A DNA stretch of 64,000 nucleotides from Hordeum vulgare subsp. vulgare (GCF_904849725.1 NC_058519.1:577571169-577635168), one strand, 5' to 3'; positions 44,800 through 56,626 are shown, counted from the first letter of the stretch. Notes: generated from the sequence alone by a model not told the origin. Made by a program: numbers and translations.

Positions 44800-44919
44800 G
44801 GATGCGATCATACCAGCACTAAAGCACCGGATCCCATCAGAACTCTGAAGTTAAGCGTGCTTGGGCGAGAGTAGTACTAGGATGGGTGACCTCCTGGGAA
44901 GTCCTCGTGTTGCATTCCC
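44800..44919 (+). rRNA. 5S rRNA: 5S rRNA, copy 119
   Basis: Variant C47T. Confidence 0.96.
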
Positions 44920-45112
44920 CTTTTTAAATATATTTTTGCGCCACGTGACAAGGATGACGCGGGAGCGTGATCTATATGACCTCATTTTCTTATTTTTGAC
45001 GATTATTGTGTGACTTTTCCCACCGCGCTTGACACCCAACGACTAGTACTAGTAGTGGTAGTAGTAGTAGTAGTAGGGGCAAGCATAAGGAACAAATAGA
45101 TAGTTGCATGTC

Positions 45113-45232
45113 GGATGCGATCATACCAGCACTAAAGCACCGGATCCCATCAGAACTCCGAAGTTAAGCGTGCTTGGGCGAAAGTAGTACTAGGATGGGT
45201 GACCTCCTGGGAAGTCCTCGTGTTGCATTCCC
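45113..45232 (+). rRNA. 5S rRNA: 5S rRNA, copy 120
   Basis: Variant G70A in the IE. Confidence 0.95.
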
Positions 45233-45422
45233 CTTTTTAAATATATTTTTGCGCCACGTGACAAGGATGACGCGGGAGCGTGATCTATATGACCTCATTT
45301 TATTATTTTTGACGATTACTGTGTGACTTTTCCCACCGCGCTTGACACCCAACGACTAGTAGTAGTAGTAGTAGTAGTAGTGGTACGGGAAAGCATAAGG
45401 AACAAATAGATAGTTGCATGTC

Positions 45423-45542
45423 GGATGCGATCATACCAGCACTAAAGCACCGAATCCCATCAGAACTTTGAAGTTAAGCGTGCTTGGGCGAGAGTAGTAC
45501 TAGGATGGGTGACCTCCTGGGAAGTCCTCGTGTTGCATTCCC
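45423..45542 (+). rRNA. 5S rRNA: 5S rRNA, copy 121
   Basis: Variants G31A, C46T and C47T. Confidence 0.95.
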
Positions 45543-45732
45543 CTTTTTAAATATATTTTTGCGCCACGTGACAAGGATGACGCGGGACCGTGATCTATAT
45601 GACCTGATTTTCTTATTTTTGACGATTACTGTGTGACTTTTCCCACCGCGCTTGACACCCAACGACTAGTAGTAGTAGTAGTAGTAGTAGTAGTAGGGGC
45701 AAGCATAAGGAACAAATAGATAGTTGCATGTC

Positions 45733-45852
45733 GGATGCGATCATACCAGCACTAAAGCACCGGATCCCATCAGAACTCCGAAGTTAAGCGTGCTTGGGCG
45801 AGAGTAGTACTAGGATGGGTGACCTCCTAGGAAGTCCTCGTGTTGCATTCCC
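45733..45852 (+). rRNA. 5S rRNA: 5S rRNA, copy 122
   Basis: Variant G97A; spacer palindrome changed to CGCGTG. First gene of a five-unit block (122-126) repeated as 127-131. Confidence 0.95.
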
Positions 45853-46042
45853 CTTTTTAAATATATTTTTGCGCCGCGTGACAAGGATGACGCGGGAGCG
45901 TGATCTATATGACCTCATTTTCTTAGTTTTGACGATTACTGTGTGACTTTTCTCACCGCGCTTGACACCCAACGACTAGTAGTAGTAGTAGTAGTAGTAG
46001 TAGTAGGGGCAAGCATAAGGAACAAATAGATAGTTGCATGTC

Positions 46043-46162
46043 GGATGCGATCATACCAGCACTAAAGCACCGGATCCCATCAGAACTCCGAAGTTAAGCG
46101 TGCTTGGGCGAGAGTAGTACTAGGATGGGTGACCTCCTGGGAAGTCCTCGTGTTGTATTCCC
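46043..46162 (+). rRNA. 5S rRNA: 5S rRNA, copy 123
   Basis: Variant C114T. Confidence 0.96.
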
Positions 46163-46355
46163 CTTTTTAAATATATTTTTGCGCCACGTGACAAGGATGA
46201 CGCGGGACCGTGATCTATATGACCTCATTTTCTTATTTTTGACGATTACTGTGTGACTTTTCCCACCGCGCTTGACACCCAACGACTAGTAGTAGTAGCA
46301 GTAGTAGTAGTAGTAGTAGGGGCAAGCATAAGGAACAAATAGATAGTTGCATGTC

Positions 46356-46475
46356 GGATGCGATCATACCAGCACTAAAGCATCGGATCCCATCGAAACT
46401 CCGAAGTTAAGCGTGCTTGGGCGAGAGTAGTACTAGGATGGGTGACCTCCTGGGAAGTCCTCGTGTTGCATTCCC
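46356..46475 (+). rRNA. 5S rRNA: 5S rRNA, copy 124
   Basis: Variants C28T, A40G and G41A. Confidence 0.95.
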
Positions 46476-46656
46476 CTTTTTAAATATATTTTTGCGCCAC
46501 GTGACAAGGATGACGCGGGAGCGTGATCTATATGACCTCATTTTCTTATTTTTGACGATTACTGTGTGACTTTTCCCACCGTGCTTGACACCCAACGACT
46601 AGTAGTAGTAGTAGTAGTAGGGGCAAGCATAAGGAACAAATAGATAGTTGCATGTT

Positions 46657-46776
46657 GGATGCGATCATACGAGCACTAAAGCACCGGATCCCATCAGAAC
46701 TCCGAAGTTAAGCGTGCTTGGGCGAGAGTAGTACTAGGATGGGTGACCTCCTGGGAAGTCCTCGTGTTGCATTCCC
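46657..46776 (+). rRNA. 5S rRNA: 5S rRNA, copy 125
   Basis: Variants C-1T and C15G. Confidence 0.95.
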
Positions 46777-46963
46777 CTTTTTAAATATATTTTTGCGCCA
46801 CGTGACAAGGATGACGCGGGAGCGTGATCTATATGACCTCATTTTCTTATTTTTGACGATTACTGTGTGACTTTTCCCACCGCGCTTGACACCCAACGAC
46901 TAGTAGTAGTAGTAGTAGTAGTGGTACGGGAAAGCATAAGGAACAAATAGATAGTTGCATGTC

Positions 46964-47083
46964 GGATGCGATCATACCAGCACTAAAGCACCGGATCCCA
47001 TCAGAACTCTGAAGTTAAGCGTGCTTGGGCGAGAGTAGTACTAGGATGGGTGACCTCCTGGGAAGTCCTCGTGTTGCATTCAT
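46964..47083 (+). rRNA. 5S rRNA: 5S rRNA, copy 126
   Basis: Variants C47T, C119A and C120T (end reads TTCATCTTTTT). Confidence 0.94.
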
Positions 47084-47273
47084 CTTTTTAAATATATTTT
47101 TGCGCCACGTGACAAGGATGACGCGGGACCGTGATCTATATGACCTGATTTTCTTATTTTTGACGATTACTGTGTGACTTTTCCCACCGCGCTTGACACC
47201 CAACGACTAGTAGTAGTAGTAGTAGTAGTAGTAGTAGGGGCAAGCATAAGGAACAAATAGATAGTTGCATGTC

Positions 47274-47393
47274 GGATGCGATCATACCAGCACTAAAGCA
47301 CCGGATCCCATCAGAACTCCGAAGTTAAGCGTGCTTGGGCGAGAGTAGTACTAGGATGGGTGACCTCCTAGGAAGTCCTCGTGTTGCATTCCC
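47274..47393 (+). rRNA. 5S rRNA: 5S rRNA, copy 127
   Basis: Variant G97A; duplicate of copy 122. Confidence 0.95.
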
Positions 47394-47580
47394 CTTTTTA
47401 AATATATTTTTGCGCCGCGTGACAAGGATGACGCGGGAGCGTGATCTATATGACCTCATTTTCTTATTTTTGACGATTACTGTGTGACTTTTCCCACCGC
47501 GCTTGACACCCAACGACTAGTAGTAGTAGTAGTAGTAGTAGTAGGGGCAAGCATAAGGAACAAATAGATAGTTGCATGTC

Positions 47581-47700
47581 GGATGCGATCATACCAGCAC
47601 TAAAGCACCGGATCCCATCAGAACTCCGAAGTTAAGCGTGCTTGGGCGAGAGTAGTACTAGGATGGGTGACCTCCTGGGAAGTCCTCGTGTTGCATTCCC
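47581..47700 (+). rRNA. 5S rRNA: 5S rRNA, copy 128
   Basis: Consensus gene; counterpart of copy 123 without C114T. Confidence 0.97.
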
Positions 47701-47893
47701 CTTTTTAAATATATTTTTGCGCCACGTGACAAGGATGACGCGGGACCGTGATCTATATGACCTCATTTTCTTATTTTTGACGATTACTGTGTGACTTTTC
47801 CCACCGCGCTTGACACCCAACGACTAGTAGTAGTAGCAGTAGTAGTAGTAGTAGTAGGGGCAAGCATAAGGAACAAATAGATAGTTGCATGTC

Positions 47894-48013
47894 GGATGCG
47901 ATCATACCAGCACTAAAGCATCGGATCCCATCGAAACTCCGAAGTTAAGCGTGCTTGGGCGAGAGTAGTACTAGGATGGGTGACCTCCTGGGAAGTCCTC
48001 GTGTTGCATTCCC
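47894..48013 (+). rRNA. 5S rRNA: 5S rRNA, copy 129
   Basis: Variants C28T, A40G and G41A; duplicate of copy 124. Confidence 0.95.
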
Positions 48014-48194
48014 CTTTTTAAATATATTTTTGCGCCACGTGACAAGGATGACGCGGGAGCGTGATCTATATGACCTCATTTTCTTATTTTTGACGATTAC
48101 TGTGTGACTTTTCCCACCGTGCTTGACACCCAACGACTAGTAGTAGTAGTAGTAGTAGGGGCAAGCATAAGGAACAAATAGATAGTTGCATGTT

Positions 48195-48314
48195 GGATGC
48201 GATCATACGAGCACTAAAGCACCGGATCCCATCAGAACTCCGAAGTTAAGCGTGCTTGGGCGAGAGTAGTACTAGGATGGGTGACCTCCTGGGAAGTCCT
48301 CGTGTTGCATTCCC
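48195..48314 (+). rRNA. 5S rRNA: 5S rRNA, copy 130
   Basis: Variants C-1T and C15G; duplicate of copy 125. Confidence 0.95.
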
Positions 48315-48501
48315 CTTTTTAAATATATTTTTGCGCCACGTGACAAGGATGACGCGGGAGCGTGATCTATATGACCTCATTTTCTTATTTTTGACGATTA
48401 CTGTGTGACTTTTCCCACCGCGCTTGACACCCAACGACTAGTAGTAGTAGTAGTAGTAGTGGTACGGGAAAGCATAAGGAACAAATAGATAGTTGCATGT
48501 C

Positions 48502-48621
48502 GGATGCGATCATACCAGCACTAAAGCACCGGATCCCATCAGAACTCTGAAGTTAAGCGTGCTTGGGCGAGAGTAGTACTAGGATGGGTGACCTCCTGGG
48601 AAGTCCTCGTGTTGCATTCAT
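48502..48621 (+). rRNA. 5S rRNA: 5S rRNA, copy 131
   Basis: Variants C47T, C119A and C120T; duplicate of copy 126. Confidence 0.94.
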
Positions 48622-48811
48622 CTTTTTAAATATATTTTTGCGCCACGTGACAAGGATGACGCGGGACCGTGATCTATATGACCTGATTTTCTTATTTTTG
48701 ACGATTACTGTGTGACTTTTCCCACCGCGCTTGACACCCAACGACTAGTAGTAGTAGTAGTAGTAGTAGTAGTAGGGGCAAGCATAAGGAACAAATAGAT
48801 AGTTGCATGTC

Positions 48812-48931
48812 GGATGCGATCATACCAGCACTAAAGCACCGGATCCCATCAGAACTCCGAAGTTAAGCGTGCTTGGGCGAGAGTAGTACTAGGATGGGTG
48901 ACCTCCTAGGAAGTCCTCGTGTTGCATTCCC
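48812..48931 (+). rRNA. 5S rRNA: 5S rRNA, copy 132
   Basis: Variant G97A; third relative of copies 122 and 127, including CGCGTG in the spacer. Confidence 0.95.
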
Positions 48932-49118
48932 CTTTTTAAATATATTTTTGCGCCGCGTGACAAGGATGACGCGGGAGCGTGATCTATATGACCTCATTTT
49001 CTTATTTTTGACGATTACTGTGTGACTTTTCCCACCGCGCTTGACACCCAACGACTAGTAGTAGTAGTAGTAGTAGTAGTAGGGGCAAGCATAAGGAACA
49101 AATAGATAGTTGCATGTC

Positions 49119-49238
49119 GGATGCGATCATACCAGCACTAAAGCACCGGATCCCATCAGAACTCCGAAGTTAAGCGTGCTTGGGCGAGAGTAGTACTAGG
49201 ATGGGTGACCTCCTGAGAAGTCCTCGTGTTGCATTCCC
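49119..49238 (+). rRNA. 5S rRNA: 5S rRNA, copy 133
   Basis: Variant G98A. Confidence 0.96.
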
Positions 49239-49431
49239 CTTTTTAAATATATTTTTGCGCCACGTGACAAGGATGACGCGGGAGCGTGATCTATATGACC
49301 TCATTTTCTTATTTTTGACGATTACTGTGTGACTTTTCCCACCGCGCTTGACACCCAACGACTAGTAGTAGTAGCAGAAGTAGTAGTAGTAGTAGGGGCA
49401 AGCATAAGGAACAAATAGATAGTTGCATGTC

Positions 49432-49551
49432 GGATGCGATCATACCAGCACTAAAGCACCGGATCCCATCAGAACTCCGAAGTTAAGCGTGCTTGGGCGA
49501 AAGTAGTACTAGGATGGGTGACCTCCTAGGAAGTCCTCGTGTTGCATTCCC
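49432..49551 (+). rRNA. 5S rRNA: 5S rRNA, copy 134
   Basis: Variants G70A (IE) and G97A. Confidence 0.95.
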
Positions 49552-49747
49552 CTTTTTAAATATATTTTTGCGCCACGTGACAAGGATGACGCGGGAGCGT
49601 GATCTATATGACCTCATTTTCTTATTTTTGACGATTACTGTGTGACTTTTCCCACCGCGCTTGACACCCAACGACTAGTAGTAGTAGTGGTAGTAGTAGT
49701 AGTAGTAGTAGGGGCAAGCATAAGGAACAAATAGATAGTTGCATGTC

Positions 49748-49867
49748 GGATGCGATCAAACCAGCACTAAAGCACCGGATCCCATCAGAACTCCGAAGTT
49801 AAGCGTGCTTGGGCGAGAGTAGTACTAGTATGGGTGACCTCCTGGGAAGTCCTCGTGTTGCATTGCC
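49748..49867 (+). rRNA. 5S rRNA: 5S rRNA, copy 135
   Basis: Variants T12A, G82T (box C) and C118G. Confidence 0.94.
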
Positions 49868-50048
49868 CTTTTTAAATATATTTTTGCGCCACGTGACAAG
49901 GATGACGCAGGACCGTGATCTATATGACCTGATTTTCTTATTTTTGACGATTACTGTGTGACTTTTCCCACCGCGCTTGACACCCAACGACTAGTAGTAG
50001 TAGTAGTAGTAGGGGCAAGCATAAGGAACAAATAGATAGTTCCATGTC

Positions 50049-50168
50049 GGATGCGATCATACCAGCACTAAAGCACCGGATCCCATCAGAACTCCGAAGT
50101 TAAGCGTGCTTGGGCGAGAGTAGTACTAGGATGGGTGACCTCTTGGGAAGTCCTCGTGTTGCATTCCC
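50049..50168 (+). rRNA. 5S rRNA: 5S rRNA, copy 136
   Basis: Variant C95T. Confidence 0.95.
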
Positions 50169-50355
50169 CTTTTTAAATATATTTTTGCGCCACGTGACAA
50201 GGATGACGCGGGAGCGTGATCTATATGACCTCATTTTCTTATTTTTGACGATTACTGTGTGACTTTTCCCACCGCGCTTGACACCCAACGACTAGTAGTA
50301 GTAGTAGTTGTAGTAGTAGGGGCAAGCATAAGGAACAAATAGATAGTTGCATGTC

Positions 50356-50454
50356 GGATGCGATCATACCAGCACTAAAGCACCGGATCCCATCAGAACT
50401 CCGAAGTTAAGCGTGCTTGGGCGACCTCCTGGGAAGTCCTCGTGTTGCATTCAC
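50356..50454 (+). pseudogene. 5S rRNA: 5S rRNA pseudogene, copy 137, 21-bp deletion
   Basis: Consensus 70-90 are missing (GGGCGA joins CCTCC), removing part of the IE and half of box C; 99 bp remain. Also C119A. The break lies between the similar hexamers GGGCGA and GGGTGA. Confidence 0.95.
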
Positions 50455-50578
50455 CTTTTTCAATATATTTTTGCGCCACGTGACAAGGATGACGCGGGAG
50501 CGTGATCTATATGACCTCATTTTCTTATTTTTGACGATTACTGTGTGACTTTTCCCACCGCGCTTGACACCCAACGAC

Positions 50579-50611
<33 letters not shown>

Positions 50612-50647
50612 GGGCAAGCATAAGGAACAAATAGATAGTTGCATGTC

Positions 50648-50746
50648 GGATGCGATCATACCAGCACTAAAGCACCGGATCCCATCAGAACTCCGAAGTT
50701 AAGCGTGCTTGGGCGACCTCCTGGGAAGTCCTCGTGTTGCATTCCC
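50648..50746 (+). pseudogene. 5S rRNA: 5S rRNA pseudogene, copy 138, 21-bp deletion
   Basis: Same 21-bp deletion as copy 137, otherwise consensus; the defect has spread to a neighbouring unit. Confidence 0.95.
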
Positions 50747-50939
50747 CTTTTTAAATATATTTTTGCGCCACGTGACAAGGATGACGCGGGAGCGTGATCT
50801 ATATGACCTCATTTTCTTATTTTTGACGATTACTGTGTGACTTTTCCCACCGCGCTTGACACCCAACGACTAGTAGTAGTAGTGGTAGTAGTAGTAGTAG
50901 TAGGGGCAAGCATAAGGAACAAATAGATAGTTGCATGTT

Positions 50940-51059
50940 GGATGCGATCATACCAGCACTAAAGCACCGGATCCCATCAGAACTCCGAAGTTAAGCGTGC
51001 TTGGGCGAAAGTAGTACTAGGATGGGTGACCTCCTGGGAAGTCCTCCTGTTGCATTCCC
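50940..51059 (+). rRNA. 5S rRNA: 5S rRNA, copy 139
   Basis: Variants C-1T, G70A (IE) and G108C. Confidence 0.94.
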
Positions 51060-51183
51060 CTTTTTAAATATATTTTTGCGCCACGTGACAAGGATGACGC
51101 GGGAGCGTGATCTATATGACCTCATTTTCTTATTTTTGACGATTACTGTGTGACTTTTCCCACCGCGCTTGACACCCAACGAC

Positions 51184-51215
<32 letters not shown>

Positions 51216-51252
51216 CGGGAAAGCATAAGGAACAAATAGATAGTTGCATGTC

Positions 51253-51372
51253 GGATGCGATCAAACCAGCACTAAAGCACCGGATCCCATCAGAACTCCG
51301 AAGTTAAGCGTGCTTGGGCGAGAGTAGTACTAGTATGGGTGACCTCCTGGGAAGTCCTCGTGTTGCATTCCC
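51253..51372 (+). rRNA. 5S rRNA: 5S rRNA, copy 140
   Basis: Variants T12A and G82T; duplicate of copy 135. Confidence 0.94.
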
Positions 51373-51553
51373 CTTTTTAAATATATTTTTGCGCCACGTG
51401 ACAAGGATGACGCAGGACCGTGATCTATATGACCCGATTTTCTTATTTTTGACGATTACTGTGTGACTTTTCCCACCGCGCTTGACACCCAACGACTAGT
51501 AGTAGTAGTAGTAGTAGGGGCAAGCATAAGGAACAAATAGATAGTTCCATGTC

Positions 51554-51673
51554 GGATGCGATCATACCAGCACTAAAGCACCGGATCCCATCAGAACTCC
51601 GAAGTTAAGCGTGCTTGGGCGAGAGTAGTACTAGGATGGGTGACCTCCTGGGAAGTCCTCGTGTTGCATTCCC
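51554..51673 (+). rRNA. 5S rRNA: 5S rRNA, copy 141
   Basis: Consensus gene; leader has TTCCATGTC, shared with copy 136. Confidence 0.97.
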
Positions 51674-51860
51674 CTTTTTAAATATATTTTTGCGCCACGT
51701 GACAAGGATGACGCGGGAGCGTGATCTATATGACCTCATTTTCTTATTTTTGACGATTACTGTGTGACTTTTCCCACCGCGCTTGACACCCAACGACTAG
51801 TAGTAGTAGTAGTTGTAGTAGTAGGGGCAAGCATAAGGAACAAATAGATAGTTGCATGTC

Positions 51861-51980
51861 GGATGCGATCATACCAGCACTAAAGCACCGGATCCCATCA
51901 GAACTCCGAAGTTAAGCGTGCTTGGGCGAGAGTAGTACTAGGATGGGTGACCTCCTGGGAAGTCCTCGTGTTGCATTCCC
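51861..51980 (+). rRNA. 5S rRNA: 5S rRNA, copy 142
   Basis: Consensus gene; block counterpart of the deleted copy 137. Confidence 0.97.
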
Positions 51981-52104
51981 CTTTTTAAATATATTTTTGC
52001 GCCACGTGACAAGGATGACGCGGGACCGTGATCTATATGACCTCATTTTCTTATTTTTGACGATTACTGTGTGACTTTTCCCACCGCGCTTGACACCCAA
52101 CGAC

Positions 52105-52143
<39 letters not shown>

Positions 52144-52179
52144 GGGCAAGCATAAGGAACAAATAGATAGTTGCATGTC

Positions 52180-52299
52180 GGATGCGATCATACCAGCACT
52201 AAAGCACCGGATCCCATCAGAACTCCGAAGTTAAGCGTGCTTGGGCGAGAGTAGTTATAGGATGGGTGACCTCCTGGGAAGTCCTCGTGTTGCATTCCC
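52180..52299 (+). rRNA. 5S rRNA: 5S rRNA, copy 143
   Basis: Variants A77T and C78A, between IE and box C. Confidence 0.95.
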
Positions 52300-52480
52300 C
52301 TTTTTAAATATATTTTTACGCCACGTGACAAGGATGACGCGGGAGCGTGATCTATATGACCTCATTTTCTTATTTTTGACGATTACTGTGTGACTTTTCC
52401 CACCGCGCTTGACACCCAACGACTAGTAGTAGTAGTAGTAGTAGGGGCAAGCATAAGGAACAAATAGATAGTTTCATGTC

Positions 52481-52600
52481 GGATGCGATCATACCAGCAC
52501 TAAAGCACCGGATCCCATCAGAACTCCGAAGTTAAGCGTGCTTGGGCGAGAGTAGTACTAGGATGGGTGACCTCCTGGGAAGTCCTCGTGTTGCATTCCC
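52481..52600 (+). rRNA. 5S rRNA: 5S rRNA, copy 144
   Basis: Consensus gene; leader TTTCATGTC. Confidence 0.97.
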
Positions 52601-52790
52601 CTTTTTAAATATATTTTTGCGCCACGTGACAAGGATGACGCGGGACCGTGATCTATATGACCTCATTTTCTTATTTTTGACGATTACTGTGTGACTTTTC
52701 CCACCGCGCTTGACACCCAACGACTAGTAGTAGTAGTAGTAGTAGTAGTAGTAGGGGCAAGCATAAGGAACAAAGAGATAGTTGCATGTC

Positions 52791-52910
52791 GGATGCGATC
52801 ATACCAGCATTAAAGCACCGGATCCCATCAAAACTCTGAAGTTAAGCGTGCTTGGGCGAGAGTAGTACTAGGATGGGTGACCTCCTGGGAAGTCCTCGTG
52901 TTGCATTCCC
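52791..52910 (+). rRNA. 5S rRNA: 5S rRNA, copy 145
   Basis: Variants C20T, G41A and C47T. Confidence 0.95.
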
Positions 52911-53034
52911 CTTTTTAAATATATTTTTGCGCCACGTGACAAGGATGACGCGGGAGCGTGTTCTATATGACCTCATTTTCTTATTTTTGACGATTACTGT
53001 GTGACTTTTCCCACCGAGCTTGACACCCAACGAC

Positions 53035-53073
<39 letters not shown>

Positions 53074-53109
53074 GGGCAAGCATAAGGAACAAATAGATAG
53101 TTGCATGTC

Positions 53110-53229
53110 GGATGCGATCATACCAGCACTAAAGCAACGGATCCCATCGGAACTCCGAAGTTAAGCGTGCTTGGGCGAGAGTACTACTAGGATGGGTGAC
53201 CTCCTGGGAAGTCCTCGTGTTGCATTCCC
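53110..53229 (+). rRNA. 5S rRNA: 5S rRNA, copy 146
   Basis: Variants C28A, A40G and G75C. Confidence 0.95.
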
Positions 53230-53416
53230 CTTTTTAAATATATTTTTGCGCCACGTGACAAGGATGACGCGGGAGCGTGATCTATATGACCTCATTTTCT
53301 TATTTTTGACGATTACTGTGTGACTTTTCCCACCGCGCTTGACACCCAACGACTAGTAGTAGTAGTAGTAGTAGTAGTAGGGGCAAGCATAAGGAACAAA
53401 TAGATAGTTGCATGTT

Positions 53417-53536
53417 GGATGCGATCATACCAGCACTAAAGCACCGGATCCCATTAGAACTCCGAAGTTAAGCGTGCTTGGGCGAGAGTAGTACTAGGAT
53501 GGGTGACCTCCTGGGAAGTCCTCGTGTTGCATTCCC
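53417..53536 (+). rRNA. 5S rRNA: 5S rRNA, copy 147
   Basis: Variants C-1T and C39T. Confidence 0.95.
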
Positions 53537-53720
53537 CTTTTTAAATATATTTTTGCGCCACGTGACAAGGATGACGCGGGAGCGTGATCTATATGACCTC
53601 ATTTTCTTATTTTTGACGATTACTGTGTGACTTTTCCCACCGCGCTTGACACCCAACGACTACTAGTAGTAGTAGTAGTAGTAGGGGCAAGCATAAGGAA
53701 CAAATAGATAGTTGCATGTC

Positions 53721-53840
53721 GGATGCGATCATACCAGCACTAAAGCACCGAATCCCATCAGAACTCCGAAGTTAAGCGTGCTTGGGCGAGAGTAGTACTA
53801 GGATGGGTGACCTCCTGGGAAGTCCTCGTGTTGCATTCCC
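53721..53840 (+). rRNA. 5S rRNA: 5S rRNA, copy 148
   Basis: Variant G31A. Confidence 0.96.
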
Positions 53841-54027
53841 CTTTTTAAATATATTTTTGCGCCACGTGACAAGGATGACGCGGGAGCGTGATCTATATGA
53901 CCTCATTTTCTTATTTTTGACGATTACTGTGTGACTTTTCCCACCGCGCTTGACACCCAACGACTAGTAGTAGTTGTAGTAGTAGTAGTAGGGGCAAGCA
54001 TAAGGAACAAATAGATAGTTGCATGTC

Positions 54028-54147
54028 GGATGCGATCATACCAGCACTAAAGCACCGGATCCCATCAGAACTTCGAAGTTAAGCGTGCTTGGGCGAGAGT
54101 AGTACTAGGATGGGTGACCTCCTGGGAAGTCCTCGTGTTGCATTCCC
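54028..54147 (+). rRNA. 5S rRNA: 5S rRNA, copy 149
   Basis: Variant C46T. Confidence 0.96.
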
Positions 54148-54271
54148 CTTTTTAAATATATTTTTGCGCCACGTGACAAGGATGACGCGGGAGCGTGATC
54201 TATATGACCTCATTTCCTTATTTTTGACGATTACTGTGTGACTTTTCCCACCGCGCTTGACACCCAACGAC

Positions 54272-54302
<31 letters not shown>

Positions 54303-54352
54303 CATAGTAGTAGTAGGGGCAAGCATAAGGAACAAATAGATAGTTGCATGTC

Positions 54353-54472
54353 AGATGCGATCATACCAGCACTAAAGCACCGGATCCCATTAGAACTCCG
54401 AAGTTAAGCGTGCTTGGGCGAGAGTAGTACTAGGATGGGTGACCTCCTGGGAAGTCCTCGTGTTGCATTCCC
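54353..54472 (+). rRNA. 5S rRNA: 5S rRNA, copy 150
   Basis: Variants G1A and C39T. Confidence 0.94.
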
Positions 54473-54596
54473 CTTTTTAAATATATTTTTGCGCCACGTG
54501 ACAAGGATGACGCGGGACCGTGATCTATATGACCTCATTTTCTTATTTTTGACGATTACTGTGTGACTTTTCCCACCGCGCTTGACACCCAACGAC

Positions 54597-54641
<45 letters not shown>

Positions 54642-54677
54642 GGGCAAGCATAAGGAACAAATAGATAGTTGCATGTC

Positions 54678-54797
54678 GGGTGCGATCATACCAGCACTAA
54701 AGCACCGGATCCCATCAGAACTCCGAAGTTAAGCGCGCTTGGGCGAGAGTAGTACTAGGATGGGTGACCTCCTGGGAAGTCCTCGTGTTGCATTCCC
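54678..54797 (+). rRNA. 5S rRNA: 5S rRNA, copy 151
   Basis: Variants A3G and T59C (box A). Confidence 0.95.
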
Positions 54798-54975
54798 CTT
54801 TTTAAATATATTTTTGCGCCACGTGACAAGGATGACGCGGGACCGTGATCTATATGACCTCATTTTCTTATTTTTGACGATTACTGTGTGACTTTTCCCA
54901 CCGCGCTTGACACCCAACGACTAGTAGTAGTAGTAGTAGGGGCAAGCATAAGGAACAAATAGATAGTTGCATGTC

Positions 54976-55095
54976 GGATGCGATCATACCAGCACTAAAG
55001 CACTGGATCCCATCAGAACTCCGAAGTTAAGCGTGCTTTGGCGAGAGTAGTACTAGGATGGGTGACCTCCTGGGAAGTCCTCGTGTTGCATTCCC
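54976..55095 (+). rRNA. 5S rRNA: 5S rRNA, copy 152
   Basis: Variants C29T and G64T (box A); T5 follows directly (one C fewer). Confidence 0.95.
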
Positions 55096-55275
55096 TTTTT
55101 AAATATATTTTTGCGCCACGTGACAAGGATGACGCGGGAGCGTGATCTATATGACCCCATTTTCTTATTTTTGACGATTACTGTGTGACTTTTGCTACCG
55201 CGCTTGACACCCAACGACTAGTAGTAGTAGTAGTAGTAGGGGCAAGCATAAGGAACAAATAGATAGTTGCATGTC

Positions 55276-55395
55276 GGATGCGATCATACCAGCACTAAAG
55301 CACCGGATCCCATCAGAACTCCGAAGTTAAGCGTGCTTGGGCGAGAGTAGTACTAGGATGGGTGACCTCTTGGGAAGTCCTCGTGTTGCATTCCC
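55276..55395 (+). rRNA. 5S rRNA: 5S rRNA, copy 153
   Basis: Variant C95T. Confidence 0.95.
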
Positions 55396-55519
55396 CTTTT
55401 TAAATATATTTTTGCGCCACGTGACAAGGATGACGCGGGACCGTGATCTATATGACCTCATTTTCTTATTTTTGACGATTACTGTGTGACTTTTCCCACC
55501 GCGCTTGACACCCAACGAC

Positions 55520-55561
<42 letters not shown>

Positions 55562-55597
55562 GGGCAAGCATAAGGAACAAATAGATAGTTGCATGTC

Positions 55598-55717
55598 GGA
55601 TGCGATCATACCAGCACTAAAGCACCGGATCCCATCAGAACTCCGAAGTTAAGCGTGCTTGGGCGAGAGTAGTACTAGGATGGGTGACCTCCTGGGAAGT
55701 CCTCGTGTTGCATTCCC
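55598..55717 (+). rRNA. 5S rRNA: 5S rRNA, copy 154
   Basis: Consensus gene. Confidence 0.97.
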
Positions 55718-55895
55718 CTTTTTAAATATATTTTTGCGCCACGTGACAAGGATGACGCGGGAGCGTGATCTATATGACCTCATTTTCTTATTTTTGACGA
55801 TTACTGTGTGACTTTTCCCACCGCGCTTGACACCCAACCACTAGTAGTAGTAGTAGTAGGGGCAAGCATAAGGAACAAATAGATAGTTGCATGTC

Positions 55896-56015
55896 GGATG
55901 CGATCATACCAGCACTTAAGCACCATATCCCATCAGAACTCCGAAGTTAAGCGTGCTTGGGCGAGAGTAGTACTAGGATGGGTCACCTCCTGGGAAGTCC
56001 TCGTGTTGCATTCCC
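55896..56015 (+). rRNA. 5S rRNA: 5S rRNA, copy 155
   Basis: Variants A22T, G30A, G31T and G89C (box C). Confidence 0.93.
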
Positions 56016-56139
56016 CTTTTTAAATATATTTTTGCGCCACGTGACAAGGATGACGCGGGAGCGTGATCTATATGACCTCATTTTCTTATTTTTGACGATT
56101 ACTGTGTGACTTTTTCCACCGCGCTTGACACCCAACGAC

Positions 56140-56172
<33 letters not shown>

Positions 56173-56208
56173 GGGCAAGCATAAGGAACAAATAGATAGT
56201 TGCATGTC

Positions 56209-56328
56209 GGATGCGATCATACCAGCACTAAAGCACCGGATCCCATCAGAACTCCGAAGTTAAGCGTGCTTGGGCGAGAGTAGTACTAGGATGGGTGACC
56301 TCCTGGGAAGTCCTTCTGTTGCATTCCC
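56209..56328 (+). rRNA. 5S rRNA: 5S rRNA, copy 156
   Basis: Variants C107T and G108C. Confidence 0.95.
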
Positions 56329-56506
56329 CTTTTTAAATATATTTTTGCGCCACGTGACAAGGATGACGCGGGAGCGTGATCTATATGACCTCATTTTCTT
56401 ATTTTTGACGATTACTGTGTGACTTTTCCCACCGCGCTTGACACCCAACGACTAGTAGTAGTAGTAGTAGGGGCAAGCATAAGGAACAAATAGATAGTTG
56501 CATGTC

Positions 56507-56626
56507 GGATGCGATCATACCAGCACTAAAGCACCGGATCCCATCAGAACTCCGAAGTTAAGCGTGCTTGGGCGAGAGTATTACTAGGATGGGTGACCTC
56601 CTGGGAAGTCCTTGTGTTGCATTCCC
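56507..56626 (+). rRNA. 5S rRNA: 5S rRNA, copy 157
   Basis: Variants G75T and C107T. Confidence 0.95.
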
